The notes under the pieces are model-generated. The model was not told where the DNA came from, searched no databases, and worked only from the letters and a program-made list of their open reading frames with translations. From Bacteroidota bacterium (GTDB lineage: Bacteria; Bacteroidota; Bacteroidia; JACPRZ01): a DNA stretch of 64,000 nt. The stretch lies in contig JACPRZ010000007.1 of NCBI GenBank assembly GCA_016193485.1, positions 62,001 to 126,000 of the forward strand, in the 5' to 3' direction. The translations under genes and the position numbers were made by a program. Shown here in pieces: positions 30,651 to 38,890 of this stretch. Within the stretch, counting starts at the first letter, position 1. Each line of letters starts with the position of its first letter.

Positions 30651-31163
30651 ATGAAAGCGATACTGTTTTATATTTTTTCGGTGTTGATTCTCGCATGCGG
30701 AATTTTTACCGTTACATCCCGGAAAATTTACCGTGCCGCGATTTTCCTCCTGCTCACCGTTGTCTCCGTTGCCGCACTCTATTTCCTTATGGAATATACA
30801 TTTCTCGGTGTGGTGCAACTGGTAATTTATGCCGGGGGGATTGTAGTACTGATCCTTTTTGCCGTATTATTAACCCACGATTCAGGTTCCTTACTCCCCC
30901 CCCTTGGCGTCAAACGAACGGTTGCAACTTTTGCTTTAACCGGTACAGGATTGACAGTTTTTCTTTATACCATCCTGGGGCGGAAAGTTGAACCCGGAAG
31001 CGGTGAGTTCAATGAACCATCGGTAAAAATGATAGGCGGCCAGTTACTCGACCTCTATAATTTCGGTTTTGTCCTGCCTTTTGAAGCAATAAGCATTCTG
31101 CTTCTTGCCGCAATGGTGGGATGTATCGTCCTGGCTATGAAATTTTCAAAAACGATGAATTAA
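30651..31163 (+). CDS. nuoJ: Complex I subunit J
   Basis: 170 residues, five hydrophobic segments, with the TM3 region FLGVVQLVIYAGGIVVLILFAVLLT (core VQLVIYAGGIVVL) characteristic of NuoJ. It starts 3 nt after nuoI. A run of eight C at 30896-30903 codes for Pro-Pro in the loop after TM3. It is followed by a 161-nt gap with a strong G/C hairpin before nuoK. Confidence 0.96.
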   Translation: MKAILFYIFSVLILACGIFTVTSRKIYRAAIFLLLTVVSVAALYFLMEYTFLGVVQLVIYAGGIVVLILFAVLLTHDSGSLLPPLGVKRTVATFALTGTGLTVFLYTILGRKVEPGSGEFNEPSVKMIGGQLLDLYNFGFVLPFEAISILLLAAMVGCIVLAMKFSKTMN

Positions 31164-31213
31164 TTAAAGTGTAATAATCACATAAAAATAAATAAATTAA
31201 CAGTTGTCTATGT

Positions 31214-31269
31214 ACTCACCCCCCATCCCCCTCTCTACTTGTAGAGAGGGGGAGAGGGAGGGGGTGAGT
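31214..31269. repeat. Strong C/G-rich hairpin between nuoJ and nuoK
   Basis: ACTCACCCCC...CCCCCTCTCTAC and its inverted complement GTAGAGAGGGGG...GGGGGTGAGT meet around a TT loop. It is a long, nearly perfect stem inside the operon. A related element (CCCCTC-loop-GAGGGG) lies at 58110-58205. Confidence 0.8.
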
Positions 31270-31324
31270 AATATTATTAATATTTTAATTATTATTTCAT
31301 TTTCACACGAAAGCTAATCAGTAA

Positions 31325-31645
31325 ATGGAAACATATTCTCCAACAGTTGAACATTACCTGGTTCTCGGAACAGCGCTCTTTTTTATAGGGATGTTCGGTT
31401 TCCTTACCCGGAAAAACATGATCGCCATGCTTATGTCGCTTGAACTGATGCTCAACGGGGTGAATATCATTTTTGTCACATTCAATAAGTTTAAGCATCC
31501 GGTAGCGCTTGATGGGATGTTCTTTGCAATTTTTATCATTACCATTGCCGCTGCCGAAGCAGCATTGGCGATAGCCATTATTATTTCCATATATAAAAAT
31601 TTCAAATCAATTGAGAGTGACGAACCGCATACACTGAAGTTTTAG
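31325..31645 (+). CDS. nuoK: Complex I subunit K
   Basis: 106 residues, three membrane segments, with the conserved acidic residues in M-S-L-E-L-M-L-N-G-V-N and A-A-A-E-A-A-L-A-I-A used in proton translocation. Normal length. It is separated from nuoL by 558 nt holding the GxxExxY gene and its flanking repeats. Confidence 0.97.
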   Translation: METYSPTVEHYLVLGTALFFIGMFGFLTRKNMIAMLMSLELMLNGVNIIFVTFNKFKHPVALDGMFFAIFIITIAAAEAALAIAIIISIYKNFKSIESDEPHTLKF

Positions 31646-31666
31646 GATTGGAAAAACTTATTATTT

Positions 31667-31727
31667 CCCGCAGATAGCGCAGATATTCGCAGATAATTAC
31701 CAAATAATCTGTACTTATCTGCGAAAT
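31667..31727. repeat. Left palindromic 10-nt-period repeat flanking the GxxExxY gene
   Basis: Three CGCAGAT units in 9-10-nt steps from 31669, preceded by TTATTTCCCG, then an inverted arm with ATCTG and ATCTGCG ending near 31727. The copy at 32121-32199 starts with the same TTATTTCCCG and has the same build. Confidence 0.8.
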
Positions 31728-31739
31728 TGTAAAAAGGAT

Positions 31740-32117
31740 ATGACTGAAAACGAAATTTCTTATTTAATAAGAAAAGCGATATTTAAAGTGTATAATACAC
31801 TTGGCCCTGGTTTACTTGAGTCGGTATATGTCGCTGCGTTGGTTTATGAATTAAAGAAACTCGGTTTGATGGTAAAAACAGAAATACCTGTTCCTGTAAT
31901 TTACGATAATGAAAAACTGGAATTGGGTTTTAGAATTGATATGCTGGTGAACGATAAAGTTATTATTGAGGTAAAATCCATTGAACAATTAGCTGAAGTT
32001 CATCATAAAGTTGTTCTTACATATTTGAAATTAACGGGTAAAAAGTTGGCTTTACTTGTCAATTTTAATACTAGTGATATTACAAAAAGTATTTATAGAA
32101 AGGTAAATAATTTATAA
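31740..32117 (+). CDS. GxxExxY protein (PDDEXK-like fold)
   Basis: 125 residues, the usual size of this family. The naming motif is G24-x-x-E27-x-x-Y30 (GLLESVY), followed by a PDDEXK-type core with D67 in FRIDMLV and E77-x-K79 in IIEVKS. Conserved D/E/K suggests a nuclease-type active site, but no activity is established. It stands between nuoK and nuoL, where it has no expected role, and both sides carry a palindromic 10-nt-period repeat. AT-richness is higher than in the nuo genes. I infer a repeat-bounded inserted element. It probably uses the nuo transcript. Confidence 0.88.
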   Translation: MTENEISYLIRKAIFKVYNTLGPGLLESVYVAALVYELKKLGLMVKTEIPVPVIYDNEKLELGFRIDMLVNDKVIIEVKSIEQLAEVHHKVVLTYLKLTGKKLALLVNFNTSDITKSIYRKVNNL

Positions 32118-32120
32118 AAT

Positions 32121-32199
32121 TATTTCCCGATGCTACCGCTGATTTTCGCAAATAATTGCAATTAAATCTGCGTTTATCAGCGAAATCTGCGGGAAAAAA
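32121..32199. repeat. Right palindromic 10-nt-period repeat flanking the GxxExxY gene
   Basis: Starts TTATTTCCCG, passes CGCTGAT and TCGCAAAT on the left, then the inverted arm with ATCTGCG, ATCAGCG and ATCTGCGGG in 10-nt steps. Read on the opposite strand it begins CCCGCAGAT like the left copy, so each copy is itself palindromic. Confidence 0.8.
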
Positions 32200-32203
32200 A
32201 CAA

Positions 32204-34141
32204 ATGGACTCCTGGTCATATATAATCTGGATACCGCTTTTACCGCTGATTACCTTTGTAGCGATCGGTCTTTTTGAGTCGCGCCTTACCGAAAAAATCA
32301 GCGGGCTTGCCGGTTGTGTTTCAATGGGCATCTCAACATTTTTATCCTACTGTGCCGCCTGGCAATATTTCTTTATTTCCGGGAAAAGCGAAGAGGTGTA
32401 CCGGAAGATCATTACGCTTGATTTCACATGGCTGAAATTGTCACCTTCATTGTCCGTGGAATGGGGCATCCTGCTCGATCCCGTTTCGGTAATGATGCTG
32501 GTCGTTATTACTACAGTTTCCCTGATGGTTTTCATTTACAGCACGGGATACATGCACGGTGAACGCGGTTTTGCCCGCTACTTTTCATTCCTCTCGCTTT
32601 TCAGTTTCTCAATGATTTCGCTTGTATTGGCGACCGGCATCGTACAGATGTACATTTTCTGGGAACTTGTGGGAGTATCTTCATTCCTTCTGATAGGGTA
32701 CTATTATGATAAACCTTCTGCCGTCAGCGCCTGCAAAAAAGCATTTATCGTTACCCGTTTTGCCGACCTTTTTTTCCTCATCGGCATTCTGATAATTTCA
32801 TGGTATGGAAGTTCTCTTGATATTCAGACCCTGATTGCCCGGCTTACCGATGCCGGTTCACCGGAATTTCAGGCAATCAAAAATGAAACATTCCTCGGAT
32901 TTTCCGTGCTTTCCGTTGCGCTGCTGATGGTCTTCATAGGGGGTGCGGGAAAATCGGCAATGTTTCCTTTGCACATCTGGCTTCCTGATGCGATGGAAGG
33001 CCCGACTCCCGTTTCCGCCCTTATTCATGCCGCTACAATGGTCGTTGCCGGTGTATATCTTGTGGCGCGGCTTTTTCCCGTTTACGCCATTTCAGCGCCT
33101 GATGTCCTGACCGTTATCGCTTATATAGCAGCGCTGACTTCTCTTTTTGCGGCTGTCATTGCCTGTACGCAGTTTGACATAAAGCGCGTTCTCGCCTATT
33201 CCACAATTTCCCAGATCGGTTATATGCTCATGTCGCTGGGCGTTGCCGGATGGGGGGGGGACAGGGAATTCGGATTCATGGCATCCCAGTTCCACCTTTT
33301 CACTCACGCCATGTTCAAAGCATTGCTCTTCCTTTGCGCTGGCGTTGTAATCCATACGATTCATTCAAACTATATGCAGGATATGGGCGGCTTATGGAAA
33401 AAAATGCCGATAACAAATATCGCTTTTCTTACCGGTTGTCTGGCCATTGCAGGAATTCCTCCTTTCGCAGGTTTTTTCAGTAAGGAAGATGTGCTTACCG
33501 CTGCTTTTGAACATGACAAATTCATTTATACGATGGCATTAATTACGGCTGGACTGACTGCATTTTATATGTTCCGGCTTTATTTCCGGATTTTTCATTA
33601 CGGCACCACCGCTCACCACCATGATGCAAAAGAACATTTTTCAATCATGCTGATCCCGCTGGGAATATTATCCGTTCTGTCGCTGGTAACCGGATTTATT
33701 CCCTTTTCTGAATTTGTTACGCCATCCGGCAAACCATTCTACTATCACATGCACTTCAATCTTGTTGCATACGCGGTAATCGTTTCGGTTGCCGGCATCG
33801 TTATTGCCACTCTCTTTTTCTACAGGAGGTCAGCATTACCGGTTGCACTTGCAGGGAAAATGAGGGTAATTTATCTTGCTGTTTACAATAAATTTTATAT
33901 TGATGAGATTTATCTTTTTGTGACAAAGAAGATAATCTTCAATTGTATTTCAAGGCCGGCCGGCTGGTTTGACAGGCATATCATTGATGGAATTTTTGTC
34001 AACGGAACAGCCAATGCCACGGGCAGGGTCTCGGAAGAGATAAAGGGATTGCAATCCGGGAATATCCGGCATTATCTCTGGTTCTTTGCCGCATCGTCCG
34101 TTATTATTATCCTCTTGTTTTTATTTATTTATCAACCATAA
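32204..34141 (+). CDS. nuoL: Complex I subunit L (proton-pumping antiporter-like)
   Basis: 645 residues from the ATG at 32204; a TTG upstream lies in the repeat and is rejected. About 16 membrane segments. Landmarks are E in FWELVGVSSFLLIGYYYDKPSA (core WELVGVSSFLLIG), PTPVSALIHAATMVVAGVYL, and the C-terminal long-helix/anchor region N-K-F-Y-I-D-E-I-Y near 580. A nine-G run at 33252-33260 codes for Trp-Gly-Gly-Asp. Confidence 0.97.
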   Translation: MDSWSYIIWIPLLPLITFVAIGLFESRLTEKISGLAGCVSMGISTFLSYCAAWQYFFISGKSEEVYRKIITLDFTWLKLSPSLSVEWGILLDPVSVMMLVVITTVSLMVFIYSTGYMHGERGFARYFSFLSLFSFSMISLVLATGIVQMYIFWELVGVSSFLLIGYYYDKPSAVSACKKAFIVTRFADLFFLIGILIISWYGSSLDIQTLIARLTDAGSPEFQAIKNETFLGFSVLSVALLMVFIGGAGKSAMFPLHIWLPDAMEGPTPVSALIHAATMVVAGVYLVARLFPVYAISAPDVLTVIAYIAALTSLFAAVIACTQFDIKRVLAYSTISQIGYMLMSLGVAGWGGDREFGFMASQFHLFTHAMFKALLFLCAGVVIHTIHSNYMQDMGGLWKKMPITNIAFLTGCLAIAGIPPFAGFFSKEDVLTAAFEHDKFIYTMALITAGLTAFYMFRLYFRIFHYGTTAHHHDAKEHFSIMLIPLGILSVLSLVTGFIPFSEFVTPSGKPFYYHMHFNLVAYAVIVSVAGIVIATLFFYRRSALPVALAGKMRVIYLAVYNKFYIDEIYLFVTKKIIFNCISRPAGWFDRHIIDGIFVNGTANATGRVSEEIKGLQSGNIRHYLWFFAASSVIIILLFLFIYQP

Positions 34142-34154
34142 ATCAATACCTCCT

Positions 34155-34598
34155 ATGAAAACAACCGACATTGACAGCCTTTTTCAATCAGCGGATAATG
34201 ACCTGAAATCTGCCGGGGAAGAACTCTGCAGACCGATGGAAGATGTGATGTGCTCAGCGGTATGCATCAAAGCCAGGAATTCAATTTACAACTATCTTCG
34301 TGGCTATGCATTATTTAACCGGCATACCCCCCCTCAATCCCCGTCTGTTGATGAGAGCAGAACATACCGGGACCTGATTATGGAATGTATCCGGTTCGAT
34401 AAATCATTCGGGGATATTCCGGTATATCCATTGCAGTGCAGTTGGTCGCTTCCGGATCAGAAAGATGTTTATTGTTTTTCATTTTATAAAGTGAAAGAAT
34501 GTTATGACCTGGCTCTTTCAATAAAGGAGCATGTTAACGGCAAAATTAAATCACAGAAAAATAATATGAACGGGCTGTCGCATGCCGGCAGAAAGTAA
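34155..34598 (+). CDS. Unrecognised helical protein between nuoL and nuoM
   Basis: 147 residues from the ATG at 34155, 13 nt after nuoL. The sequence looks all-helical: an N-terminal acidic helix, the Cys-containing CSAVCIKARNSIYNYLRGYAL, a Pro-rich loop, T-Y-R-D-L-I-M-E-C-I, and a final helix C-Y-D-L-A-L-S-I-K-E-H. The layout is reminiscent of HEPN-type domains, but the R-x4-6-H motif is absent, so I do not assign it. No signal peptide or membrane segment. Spacing of 1-13 nt to both neighbours suggests true membership of the operon, perhaps as an assembly or regulatory factor. Confidence 0.7.
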   Translation: MKTTDIDSLFQSADNDLKSAGEELCRPMEDVMCSAVCIKARNSIYNYLRGYALFNRHTPPQSPSVDESRTYRDLIMECIRFDKSFGDIPVYPLQCSWSLPDQKDVYCFSFYKVKECYDLALSIKEHVNGKIKSQKNNMNGLSHAGRK

Positions 34599-34599
34599 T

Positions 34600-36087
34600 A
34601 TGCTGCTGGCGTTTATTTTCATACCGCTCCTGACTCTTCTCTGCCTGCTGGCGGTTAAGGATTTGAACCGCATCCGGTGGATATCCGCGGCAGGCATGGG
34701 GCTTCAGTTGCTTAATGCAATTCACCTGCTGGTCCAATTCCTTATTGAAAGAAGTAGCGGCAACCTGGATCCCGTGCTGTTTGAAATTCAGGAGGAATGG
34801 TACACTGCTATCCGTATTTCGTTGCATTTTGGCGTTGACGGCATCAGCGTTGTCATGGTGGTTCTCACCGCTATCGTAACGTTTGCCGGCATCTTTGCAT
34901 CCTGGACTGTCTCATACTGGACCAAGGAGTTTTACTTCTCCCTGATATTGCTGAGTATGGCATCATTCGGCTTTTTTATATCATTGGATCTATTTACACT
35001 CTTTTTCTTTTATGAACTTGCCGTAATCCCTATGTATCTGCTCATCGGGATATGGGGCAGCGGAACCAAGGAATACGCTGCCATGAAACTGACGCTGATG
35101 CTAATGGGGGGGTCGGCACTACTCATGGTAGGTTTGCTCGGGCTTTATTTTTATTCGGATCCGACAGGAACCAATTACACTTTTGATATGCTGAAAATTG
35201 CATCCGTAAAAATTCCTATTGATGCACAACGGTTTTTTTTCCCGTTGATTTTTGTCGGATTTGGAATCATCGGAGCCCTCTTTCCTTTGCATACTTGGTC
35301 GCCTGACGGACACTCCGCTGCACCAACAGCCGCTTCTATGGTTCATGCAGGTGTGTTGATGAAACTCGGTGGCTACGGATGCCTGAAAGTCGCTACCATG
35401 CTGTTGCCTGAAGCCGCAAATGAAATGTCATGGATTTTTATTGTCCTTGCTACGGCCGGAGTGATCTATGGCGCCTACACTACTATAATTCAAACCGACC
35501 TTAAGTACATCAATGCATATTCCTCGGTGAGCCACTGTGCGCTTGTGCTTTTGGGAATCTGTATGTTGAACCGTACAGCCATGACCGGGGCTGTTCTCCA
35601 GATGTTTTCTCATGGCGTCATGACGGCCCTTTTCTTCTCGCTTATCGGGATGATTTATGAGAGATCGCACACGCGCGACATTACCCGGATGGGCGGACTC
35701 CTGAAAGTGATACCTTACCTTGGTACGGTATATATTATAGCCGGTTTATGTTCGCTCGGACTGCCGGGATTCAGCGGTTTTGTCGCTGAAATCACAGTTT
35801 TTATAGGAGCGTTTCAGAATGATGACATGTTCCACCGCGTTGCGACTATTATCGCAACCACATCCATAGTTGTTACTGCAGTTTACATTTTACGTGTGGT
35901 CGGAATATTTTTACTTGGTCCTGTCGCCCATGAAGAATATCATTCACTAAAAGATGCAAGGTGGTTTGAAAGAGTGGCAACGGTGACATTGCTGTCGGCA
36001 ATTGTCATTGTAGGTATTTATCCGTTCTGGTTTTCCGATATGATCTATGAAAGTTTAGGGGGGGTGGTGATGAATCTTGGGAGGTAG
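34600..36087 (+). CDS. nuoM: Complex I subunit M (proton-pumping antiporter-like)
   Basis: 495 residues from the ATG at 34600, one nucleotide after the stop of the preceding gene; an ATG 18 nt earlier overlaps that gene. About 14 membrane segments. Landmarks are the essential Glu in FFFYELAVIPMYLLIGIWG, PLHTWSPDGHSAAPTAASMVHAGVLMKLGGYG (core HAGVLMKLGGYG) and F-S-H-G-V-M-T-A-L-F-F. Poly-G runs at 35106 and 36058 code for Gly-Gly. Confidence 0.97.
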   Translation: MLLAFIFIPLLTLLCLLAVKDLNRIRWISAAGMGLQLLNAIHLLVQFLIERSSGNLDPVLFEIQEEWYTAIRISLHFGVDGISVVMVVLTAIVTFAGIFASWTVSYWTKEFYFSLILLSMASFGFFISLDLFTLFFFYELAVIPMYLLIGIWGSGTKEYAAMKLTLMLMGGSALLMVGLLGLYFYSDPTGTNYTFDMLKIASVKIPIDAQRFFFPLIFVGFGIIGALFPLHTWSPDGHSAAPTAASMVHAGVLMKLGGYGCLKVATMLLPEAANEMSWIFIVLATAGVIYGAYTTIIQTDLKYINAYSSVSHCALVLLGICMLNRTAMTGAVLQMFSHGVMTALFFSLIGMIYERSHTRDITRMGGLLKVIPYLGTVYIIAGLCSLGLPGFSGFVAEITVFIGAFQNDDMFHRVATIIATTSIVVTAVYILRVVGIFLLGPVAHEEYHSLKDARWFERVATVTLLSAIVIVGIYPFWFSDMIYESLGGVVMNLGR

Positions 36088-36125
36088 GATTTACGAATTA
36101 CGAATCCCGATGGCTATCGGGACGA
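36088..36125. repeat. 7-nt-type array with REP-like palindrome (copy 2) between nuoM and nuoN
   Basis: GATTTAC and GAATTAC units lead into TCCCGATGGCTATCGGGA (36105-36122). The 22 bases at 36102-36123 are identical to 36781-36802 inside nuoN. Confidence 0.75.
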
Positions 36126-36211
36126 ATTTTACGGATAAAGATATTCGTTATTCATTGATGATACCAAAAGTTCAGATTTTTAAGTTGTTTTAGAATAAAA
36201 TTGGATCCGCC

Positions 36212-37627
36212 ATGCTCGTTTTACTCCGATACGAATTTATACTTGTCGCGCTGATCGTCATTTTTCTTCTTGCCTGGTTAATTCCGGGAAAAAGCGAAGA
36301 CCGGTCTCTCTCTCTCTTCTGGATAAATGTTCTTCTTTTTATCAATTTCCTGTTTGGTTTTATCCCTGTGGAGGAGGGGGTTTTATTCAACAACATGTTT
36401 TATACAAATGAAGCAATCGGGGTTCAGAAAATGCTGTTGAATTTTGGCGCACTCATTATTTCACTGCAGGCATACGACTGGCTTAAAAGCAACCGCAATG
36501 CATTTGAATTTTACCTGTTGCTTATTTCCACACTTCTCGGGATGTTCTTCATGATTTCGGCACGAAACCTGCTGATGCTCTATGTAGGTCTCGAGATGGC
36601 AACTTTGCCGCTTGCTGCGCTTGCGGCATTTGAAACAGACAGCAAACGGTCGGCTGAATCCGGTATCAAACTGATTCTTAATTCAGTTCTCTCTTCCGCA
36701 ATATTTCTTTTCGGTCTGGCGCTTTTATATGGGGAGACAGGTAGTTTGCACTTCAGCGATATGGCCGGAAAACTTACCGGGAATCCCGATGGCTATCGGG
36801 ACACCACACTATCTCTTCTTCTTGTCTTTACCGGTTTCGGATTTAAAATTTCCATCGTCCCTTTCCACCTCTGGACGGCCGATGTATATGAAGGCGCTCC
36901 TGTCAGCATCACATCTTATTTATCCGTTATTTCAAAATCATCGGTTGTTTTTGTTTTCATATCTTTTCTCTACATCGCTTTGAAAAATATGGCCCCTTTA
37001 TGGATTCCGTTCCTGATGGTTACTTCCGTTCTGACCATGACTTTAGGGAACATATTCGCTTTGCGACAGCAGAATATGAAACGGTTTCTTGCCTTTTCAT
37101 CTATAGCGCAGGCGGGATATATCCTGATTGGAATATTGGGCGCATCGGCTCTCGGAATGTCATCGGTGATATTTTTTGTGCTGATATATATCTTTTCCAA
37201 TCTTGGCGCTTTTGGCGTGGTATCGGTCATATCTGCGCAAACGGGTAAGGAAAACTTAGATGATTACAAGGGAATGTACCACACCAACCCGATGCTTTCG
37301 CTTTTGCTGCTTCTCTCCATGTTTTCGCTTGCAGGTGTTCCGCCCACTGCCGGATTCTTCGGAAAACTTTTCATGCTGATGGCAGCGGCAGGCAAAGGGT
37401 ATTACATCCTGATCCTTATTGCTGCCCTCAATATGATTATTTCCCTATATTATTATCTGAGAATCATTAAATCAATGTTCATGGATAAAAGCGAATCGCC
37501 CATTGCATATTTCCGCAGCAGCATCTACAGCCGCATTGCGCTGGTGATATGTTTTGCCGGCATTATCCTTACGGGATTTTTCAGCGGGATTTTTGATTAT
37601 TTTTATTCTATTAGTTTTGGAATTTGA
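36212..37627 (+). CDS. nuoN: Complex I subunit N (proton-pumping antiporter-like)
   Basis: 471 residues, about 14 membrane segments. Landmarks are VGLEMATLPLAALAAFE near residue 128 (with the conserved Glu), TGFGFKISIVPFHLWTADVYEGAP (core FKISIVPFHLWTADVYEGAP) and the late H-T-N-P-M-L-S-L-L-L. It is the last nuo gene; nuoE, nuoF and nuoG are absent. Seven codons reading N-P-D-G-Y-R-D, in the loop before the FGFKIS helix, are made of the same 22-base repeat found in the preceding gap, so a repeat appears to have entered the coding region in frame. Confidence 0.96.
   Translation: MLVLLRYEFILVALIVIFLLAWLIPGKSEDRSLSLFWINVLLFINFLFGFIPVEEGVLFNNMFYTNEAIGVQKMLLNFGALIISLQAYDWLKSNRNAFEFYLLLISTLLGMFFMISARNLLMLYVGLEMATLPLAALAAFETDSKRSAESGIKLILNSVLSSAIFLFGLALLYGETGSLHFSDMAGKLTGNPDGYRDTTLSLLLVFTGFGFKISIVPFHLWTADVYEGAPVSITSYLSVISKSSVVFVFISFLYIALKNMAPLWIPFLMVTSVLTMTLGNIFALRQQNMKRFLAFSSIAQAGYILIGILGASALGMSSVIFFVLIYIFSNLGAFGVVSVISAQTGKENLDDYKGMYHTNPMLSLLLLLSMFSLAGVPPTAGFFGKLFMLMAAAGKGYYILILIAALNMIISLYYYLRIIKSMFMDKSESPIAYFRSSIYSRIALVICFAGIILTGFFSGIFDYFYSISFGI
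36784..36801. repeat. REP-like palindrome inside nuoN (copy 3)
   Basis: TCCCGATGGCTATCGGGA, identical with 36105-36122 and one base different from 14743-14760. It codes for part of Asn-Pro-Asp-Gly-Tyr-Arg-Asp in a loop of NuoN. Confidence 0.8.
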
Positions 37628-37632
37628 TTTCA

Positions 37633-38025
37633 ATGTTTAAAAATTACTCTCATACGGTTGAAGAATTTGACGGTGTAAAATGTTCCGTTGTTGAAAAGGA
37701 TATTCCTGCCGGAAAAGTTGATTTTCTGAAAGCGCTGCTTGAAGCAAACGGCTATAAAGTTCTTATAAAGAAAACCGAAGTAAAGCCGGTTAAGCCGGCA
37801 ACACCACAAGTTACCGTAACTGCCACTGCTACTGCCACTGAAATTCCTCCCTCACCCCAACTTCCGCAGACATTCACTCTTGGTGTTACGGATATAACTT
37901 TTAATCTCATTATGGAGGTTTATGAAAAAAACCTGAAAGCGCCTGAAGGCAGGGTGATTTCACCTCATTTCTGGGAGACAGGCAGACATCTGCATGAGGA
38001 TTTCTACTGGAGCCGCAACGGATAG
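37633..38025 (+). CDS. Hypothetical protein following nuoN
   Basis: 130 residues from the ATG at 37633, 5 nt after the nuoN stop; a TTG at 37624 overlapping that stop is also possible. The N-terminal 50 residues may form a small alpha/beta domain (VKCSVVEKDIPAGKVDFLKALLEANGYKVL in part). A Pro/Thr/Ala/Val linker (about 55-85, T-A-T-A-T-A-T) leads to a C-terminal piece GVTDITFNLIMEVYEKNLKAP in part, ending HLHEDFYWSRNG. No membrane segment or signal peptide. Family not recognised. Close spacing suggests co-transcription with nuo. Confidence 0.65.
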   Translation: MFKNYSHTVEEFDGVKCSVVEKDIPAGKVDFLKALLEANGYKVLIKKTEVKPVKPATPQVTVTATATATEIPPSPQLPQTFTLGVTDITFNLIMEVYEKNLKAPEGRVISPHFWETGRHLHEDFYWSRNG

Positions 38026-38089
38026 CAGTAAACGTACTCCTAAAACATCTATTTTTGTTATCCGGAATTTTTTCGCCCCGACCCGGATT

Positions 38090-38833
38090 ATGAATAAAAC
38101 ATTACAAATTATTTTTAACCTTTATTCTCGTTTTGTTCTATTTTTTGTAAGGCGTTCCCTTATCAGAGCGGGCAATGAAAAATTGTACACCGAGTTATTG
38201 AATCGTCTGAATAAAAATTATTTTCTTACTCCTTCTCTAAAATGGTTTCAGAAATATTACTACTCATATAAGCGTGATGAATCCAGGAAGTTGAAAGAAG
38301 CCGAAGAAGTTCTTACTGCATTAAATCTTAATTTGGCAGGCGCCCCAGTCCTTGAAATTGGCCCTGCAAACGGCTATTTCCTTGATGTTTGCATGAAACA
38401 TGGCGCAAAATCGGCCGGATTCATTGATATTGACCCTTATTTCTATTATTACCTTAAGGTTAAAGGATATAAAGAAGGTATTCTCGGCAACCACTGGAAG
38501 GCGGTGCATAAACTGAAAGGGCAAAAATATTCCCTGATCTATTCAAAGGGCGCCATGATAGTTGATGATCTGCTTATGAGAAGGGAGAGATCATTCGCAA
38601 TGATGTCTGAATGGTTATCCGCTCTTGAAAAAGCAACCGTAAATGGGGGAGTAATTGTCATCTGTCCTCACTGGCGGGATGTGCCGGCATCAGCAAAAAG
38701 ACAATATACCGGTAATATTCTTGAAAATGATTTTGTAAAATTTATTTTGGAGAAGGGATATTCACCTTTGAAGTTTATTGAAGGTCATAATATTGAGCCG
38801 AATTACCCGGTGACGTTTTGGAAAAGAGTGTGA
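38090..38833 (+). CDS. SAM-dependent methyltransferase-like protein
   Basis: 247 residues from the ATG at 38090. A SAM-type motif VLEIGPANGYFLDVCMKHGAK lies near residue 85, with the acidic G-F-I-D-I-D-P and later Y-S-K-G-A-M-I-V-D-D and N-G-G-V-I-V-I-C-P-H-W. The N-terminal 60 residues are basic and helical. The glycine motif is E-I-G-P-A-N-G rather than G-x-G-x-G, so the call rests on the whole pattern. Substrate unknown. The reading frame extends upstream, but the ATG is the first good start after the previous stop. Confidence 0.65.
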   Translation: MNKTLQIIFNLYSRFVLFFVRRSLIRAGNEKLYTELLNRLNKNYFLTPSLKWFQKYYYSYKRDESRKLKEAEEVLTALNLNLAGAPVLEIGPANGYFLDVCMKHGAKSAGFIDIDPYFYYYLKVKGYKEGILGNHWKAVHKLKGQKYSLIYSKGAMIVDDLLMRRERSFAMMSEWLSALEKATVNGGVIVICPHWRDVPASAKRQYTGNILENDFVKFILEKGYSPLKFIEGHNIEPNYPVTFWKRV

Positions 38834-38890
38834 GAGATATAAACCAGGGAAAGTAGGGATGACATAGAAATACACAATAATAATGAAATA

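Noticed and set aside
31740-32117. GxxExxY as a transposase
   Set aside because: No transposase fold or DDE/HUH motif; only a PDDEXK-like core is seen.
32156-32203. TTG start extending nuoL upstream
   Set aside because: It lies in the palindromic repeat; ATG at 32204 gives the normal N-terminus.
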